This document shows, one piece after another, positions 12,713 to 13,807 of a stretch of 13,807 nucleotides of DNA. Below the pieces are notes generated by a model. That model saw only the letters and a list, made by a program, of their open reading frames with translations, searched no databases and was not told the DNA's origin. The DNA comes from Candidatus Poribacteria bacterium (GTDB lineage Bacteria > Abyssobacteria > SURF-5). Each line of letters opens with the position of its first letter. Position 1 is the first letter of the stretch. Both the position numbers and the translations under genes were made by a program. The DNA is taken from positions 1 through 13,807 of the forward strand of contig JACRIR010000164.1 of NCBI GenBank assembly GCA_016215705.1, in the 5' to 3' direction.

Positions 12713-13627
12713 ATGAGAAAGAAGTGGACCATTCTGCTTATACCCGGCCCGTCCGGAGAAGTGCACGATGTCACCTTTTCGGCAAGACTCATCATGGTGG
12801 CGTTGATAGCCCTGACCGCCGTCGCCCTGGCAACCGCCATGTATTGCGCCAAATCCATCCGATCCTGGAAGGAAAACAATATCGGCGCAATCAGCCGGTT
12901 GGAAAGCGATGTCGCAAAGCGCGAGCGAGAGTTGGGCGAAATCCGGACGGAATACTCAAAACTGCTCGAACTCGAAGAAAAACTCCGGGCAATAGCCGGA
13001 CTCAAACCGCGTGAAATCGCAGGCGCCGGCGTCGTCGGCAAGGGCGGACAAGGTGGACCCGAGCCGGACGAAGAACTGCCTTCCGACACCGCTGAACTGC
13101 TCGCGGAGGAACCTCCATTCGCTGTCTCCACGATGTCGGCGGATGACTTCCTCGAGGCATTGATTGCCACGCAGGACAGTTTTTCCGGAATATTGCAGGC
13201 ATTCGAGCGCGAGCAGCGACGCCTCGCATCAGTCCCCTCAATAACTCCAATCGCCTCCCATGATACGTGGGTTTCGTCGGGGTTCGCTTACAGGATCGAT
13301 CCAATCGACGGAAAGAGGCGGTTCCATGAAGGGCTCGACCTGGTCGCGCCACGGAGAACTCCCATTATTGCGCCCGCAGACGGAGTGGTCACTTTCTCCG
13401 GCTGGCGCGGGGGACTCGGCCGGACGATCGAGATATCCCACGGCTACGGGTATCGGACAATCTATGGCCACAACGAAAAACTTGCGAAGAGAACCGGCGA
13501 CCATGTGAAGCGTGGCGACCTGATCGCGTTCCTCGGAAGCACCGGCCGAAGCACCGGCCCGCATCTCCACTACGAAATTCACCTCAGCGGCAAGCTCGTG
13601 AATCCATCCAGATACCTCATAGAATAG
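12713..13627 (+). CDS. Membrane-anchored M23 family metallopeptidase
   Basis: A 304-residue protein with a short cytoplasmic segment (TILLIPGPSGEVHDVTFS), one membrane span (24-46), a coiled coil (about 52-95) and a Gly/Pro/Glu-rich linker. A LytM/M23 peptidase domain covers 185-304. Zinc ligands are present: His205 and Asp209 (FHEGLD) and His286 in PHLHYE, with His284 as catalytic base. The enzyme probably cuts peptidoglycan cross-links, as in cell elongation or division, and appears active rather than a degenerate activator. The N-terminal pattern and coiled coil are typical of this envelope-anchored M23 group. AGGGAG lies six bases before the ATG. A candidate sigma-54 promoter precedes it, and a strong hairpin follows 40 bp after the stop. 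Confidence 0.93.
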   Translation: MRKKWTILLIPGPSGEVHDVTFSARLIMVALIALTAVALATAMYCAKSIRSWKENNIGAISRLESDVAKRERELGEIRTEYSKLLELEEKLRAIAGLKPREIAGAGVVGKGGQGGPEPDEELPSDTAELLAEEPPFAVSTMSADDFLEALIATQDSFSGILQAFEREQRRLASVPSITPIASHDTWVSSGFAYRIDPIDGKRRFHEGLDLVAPRRTPIIAPADGVVTFSGWRGGLGRTIEISHGYGYRTIYGHNEKLAKRTGDHVKRGDLIAFLGSTGRSTGPHLHYEIHLSGKLVNPSRYLIE

Positions 13628-13666
13628 AGGCACGTCGCCTGCAACCCGTCTCATGATGGCAACCCA

Positions 13667-13709
13667 GCTTATTCGGGGACACCATGCGGCATGGTGTCCC
13701 CGAATAAGC
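13667..13709. repeat. Perfect 20-bp hairpin, possible terminator
   Basis: Arms at 13667-13686 and 13690-13709 are perfectly complementary with a 3-nt loop (CGG). Its place 40 bp after the M23 stop suggests transcription termination, but no T-tract follows on either side. The GGGGACACCATG/CATGGTGTCCCC core resembles REP-like dispersed hairpins; the type is uncertain. Confidence 0.7.
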
Positions 13710-13807
13710 GCCGGTTTCTTGGAGTCCCTCGCCGGTTTCTTGGAGTCCCTCGCCGGTTTCTTGGAGTCCCTCGCCGGTTTCTTGGAGTCCCTCGCCGGTT
13801 TCTTGGA
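13709..13807 (+). repeat. 21-bp tandem repeat, four full copies and a partial one
   Basis: The unit starts CGCCGGTTTC and repeats without any visible change at 13709, 13730, 13751, 13772 and 13793, continuing beyond the window. In the frame opened by ATG at 13653 each unit encodes AGFLESL, and that frame stays open to the end. The true copy number cannot be seen; this may be where an assembly broke. Confidence 0.9.

Noticed and set aside
12520-13014. A 164-codon plus-strand frame overlapping the M23 gene start
   Set aside because: It overlaps the peptidase gene in another frame, is basic and low in hydrophobic order, and has no ribosome site. The M23 frame is clearly the real one.
13709-13807. 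CRISPR array
   Set aside because: The 21-bp units follow each other with no spacers, are too short and are not of CRISPR type; no cas genes are present.

Overview
This 13.8 kb stretch looks like chromosomal DNA from an uncultured, environmental, Gram-negative-type bacterium. The core is a minus-strand tetrapyrrole (heme/siroheme) gene cluster in the order precorrin-2 dehydrogenase, CcsA/HemX-like membrane protein, hemA, hemC, cobA-hemD. That order is familiar from Deltaproteobacteria/Desulfobacterota such as Geobacter and is also seen in related or candidate phyla. A lipoprotein, a possible sigma-54 promoter and many dispersed palindromic repeats fit that kind of genome. The exact lineage cannot be fixed from the sequence.

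Layout. 1-888: repeats surrounding a small Met/His-rich lipoprotein gene (316-603). 967-2088 (+): membrane-anchored sialidase-like beta-propeller protein. 2223-2825 (+): iron-sulfur flavoprotein-type FMN reductase. 2907-3350 (-): PPC/DUF296 domain protein. 3474-10229 (-): a six-gene unit read from high to low coordinates, namely TPR-LysM-L,D-transpeptidase, siroheme synthase N-domain, CcsA/HemX, hemA, hemC, cobA-hemD. 10230-11320: about 1.1 kb without genes, filled with palindromes and degenerate repeats. 11321-12233 (-): XRE-regulator/PIN-nuclease toxin-antitoxin pair with an AT-rich upstream region. 12713-13627 (+): membrane-anchored M23 peptidase behind a candidate sigma-54 promoter. 13667-13807: a perfect 20-bp hairpin followed by a 21-bp tandem repeat that runs off the end of the window.

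How the genes work together. HemA makes glutamate-1-semialdehyde precursor from Glu-tRNA. HemC and HemD carry porphobilinogen to uroporphyrinogen III. The CobA half of the fusion methylates this to precorrin-2, and the Met8/CysG-N-like enzyme oxidises it towards sirohydrochlorin/siroheme. hemL and hemB are not in the window. The CcsA/HemX-like protein links the cluster to heme handling or to GluTR stability. The L,D-transpeptidase and the M23 peptidase are both cell-wall enzymes and bracket the toxin-antitoxin pair.

The most unusual content is between the genes. One palindrome family (outer arms GTAGGGGC/GCCCCTAC) occurs at least seven times with four or five different palindromic cores. One pair of copies sits inside a small element with 16-bp terminal inverted repeats. 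That element appears to have inserted, with a 9-bp target duplication, into a different palindromic repeat at the 3' end of hemA.
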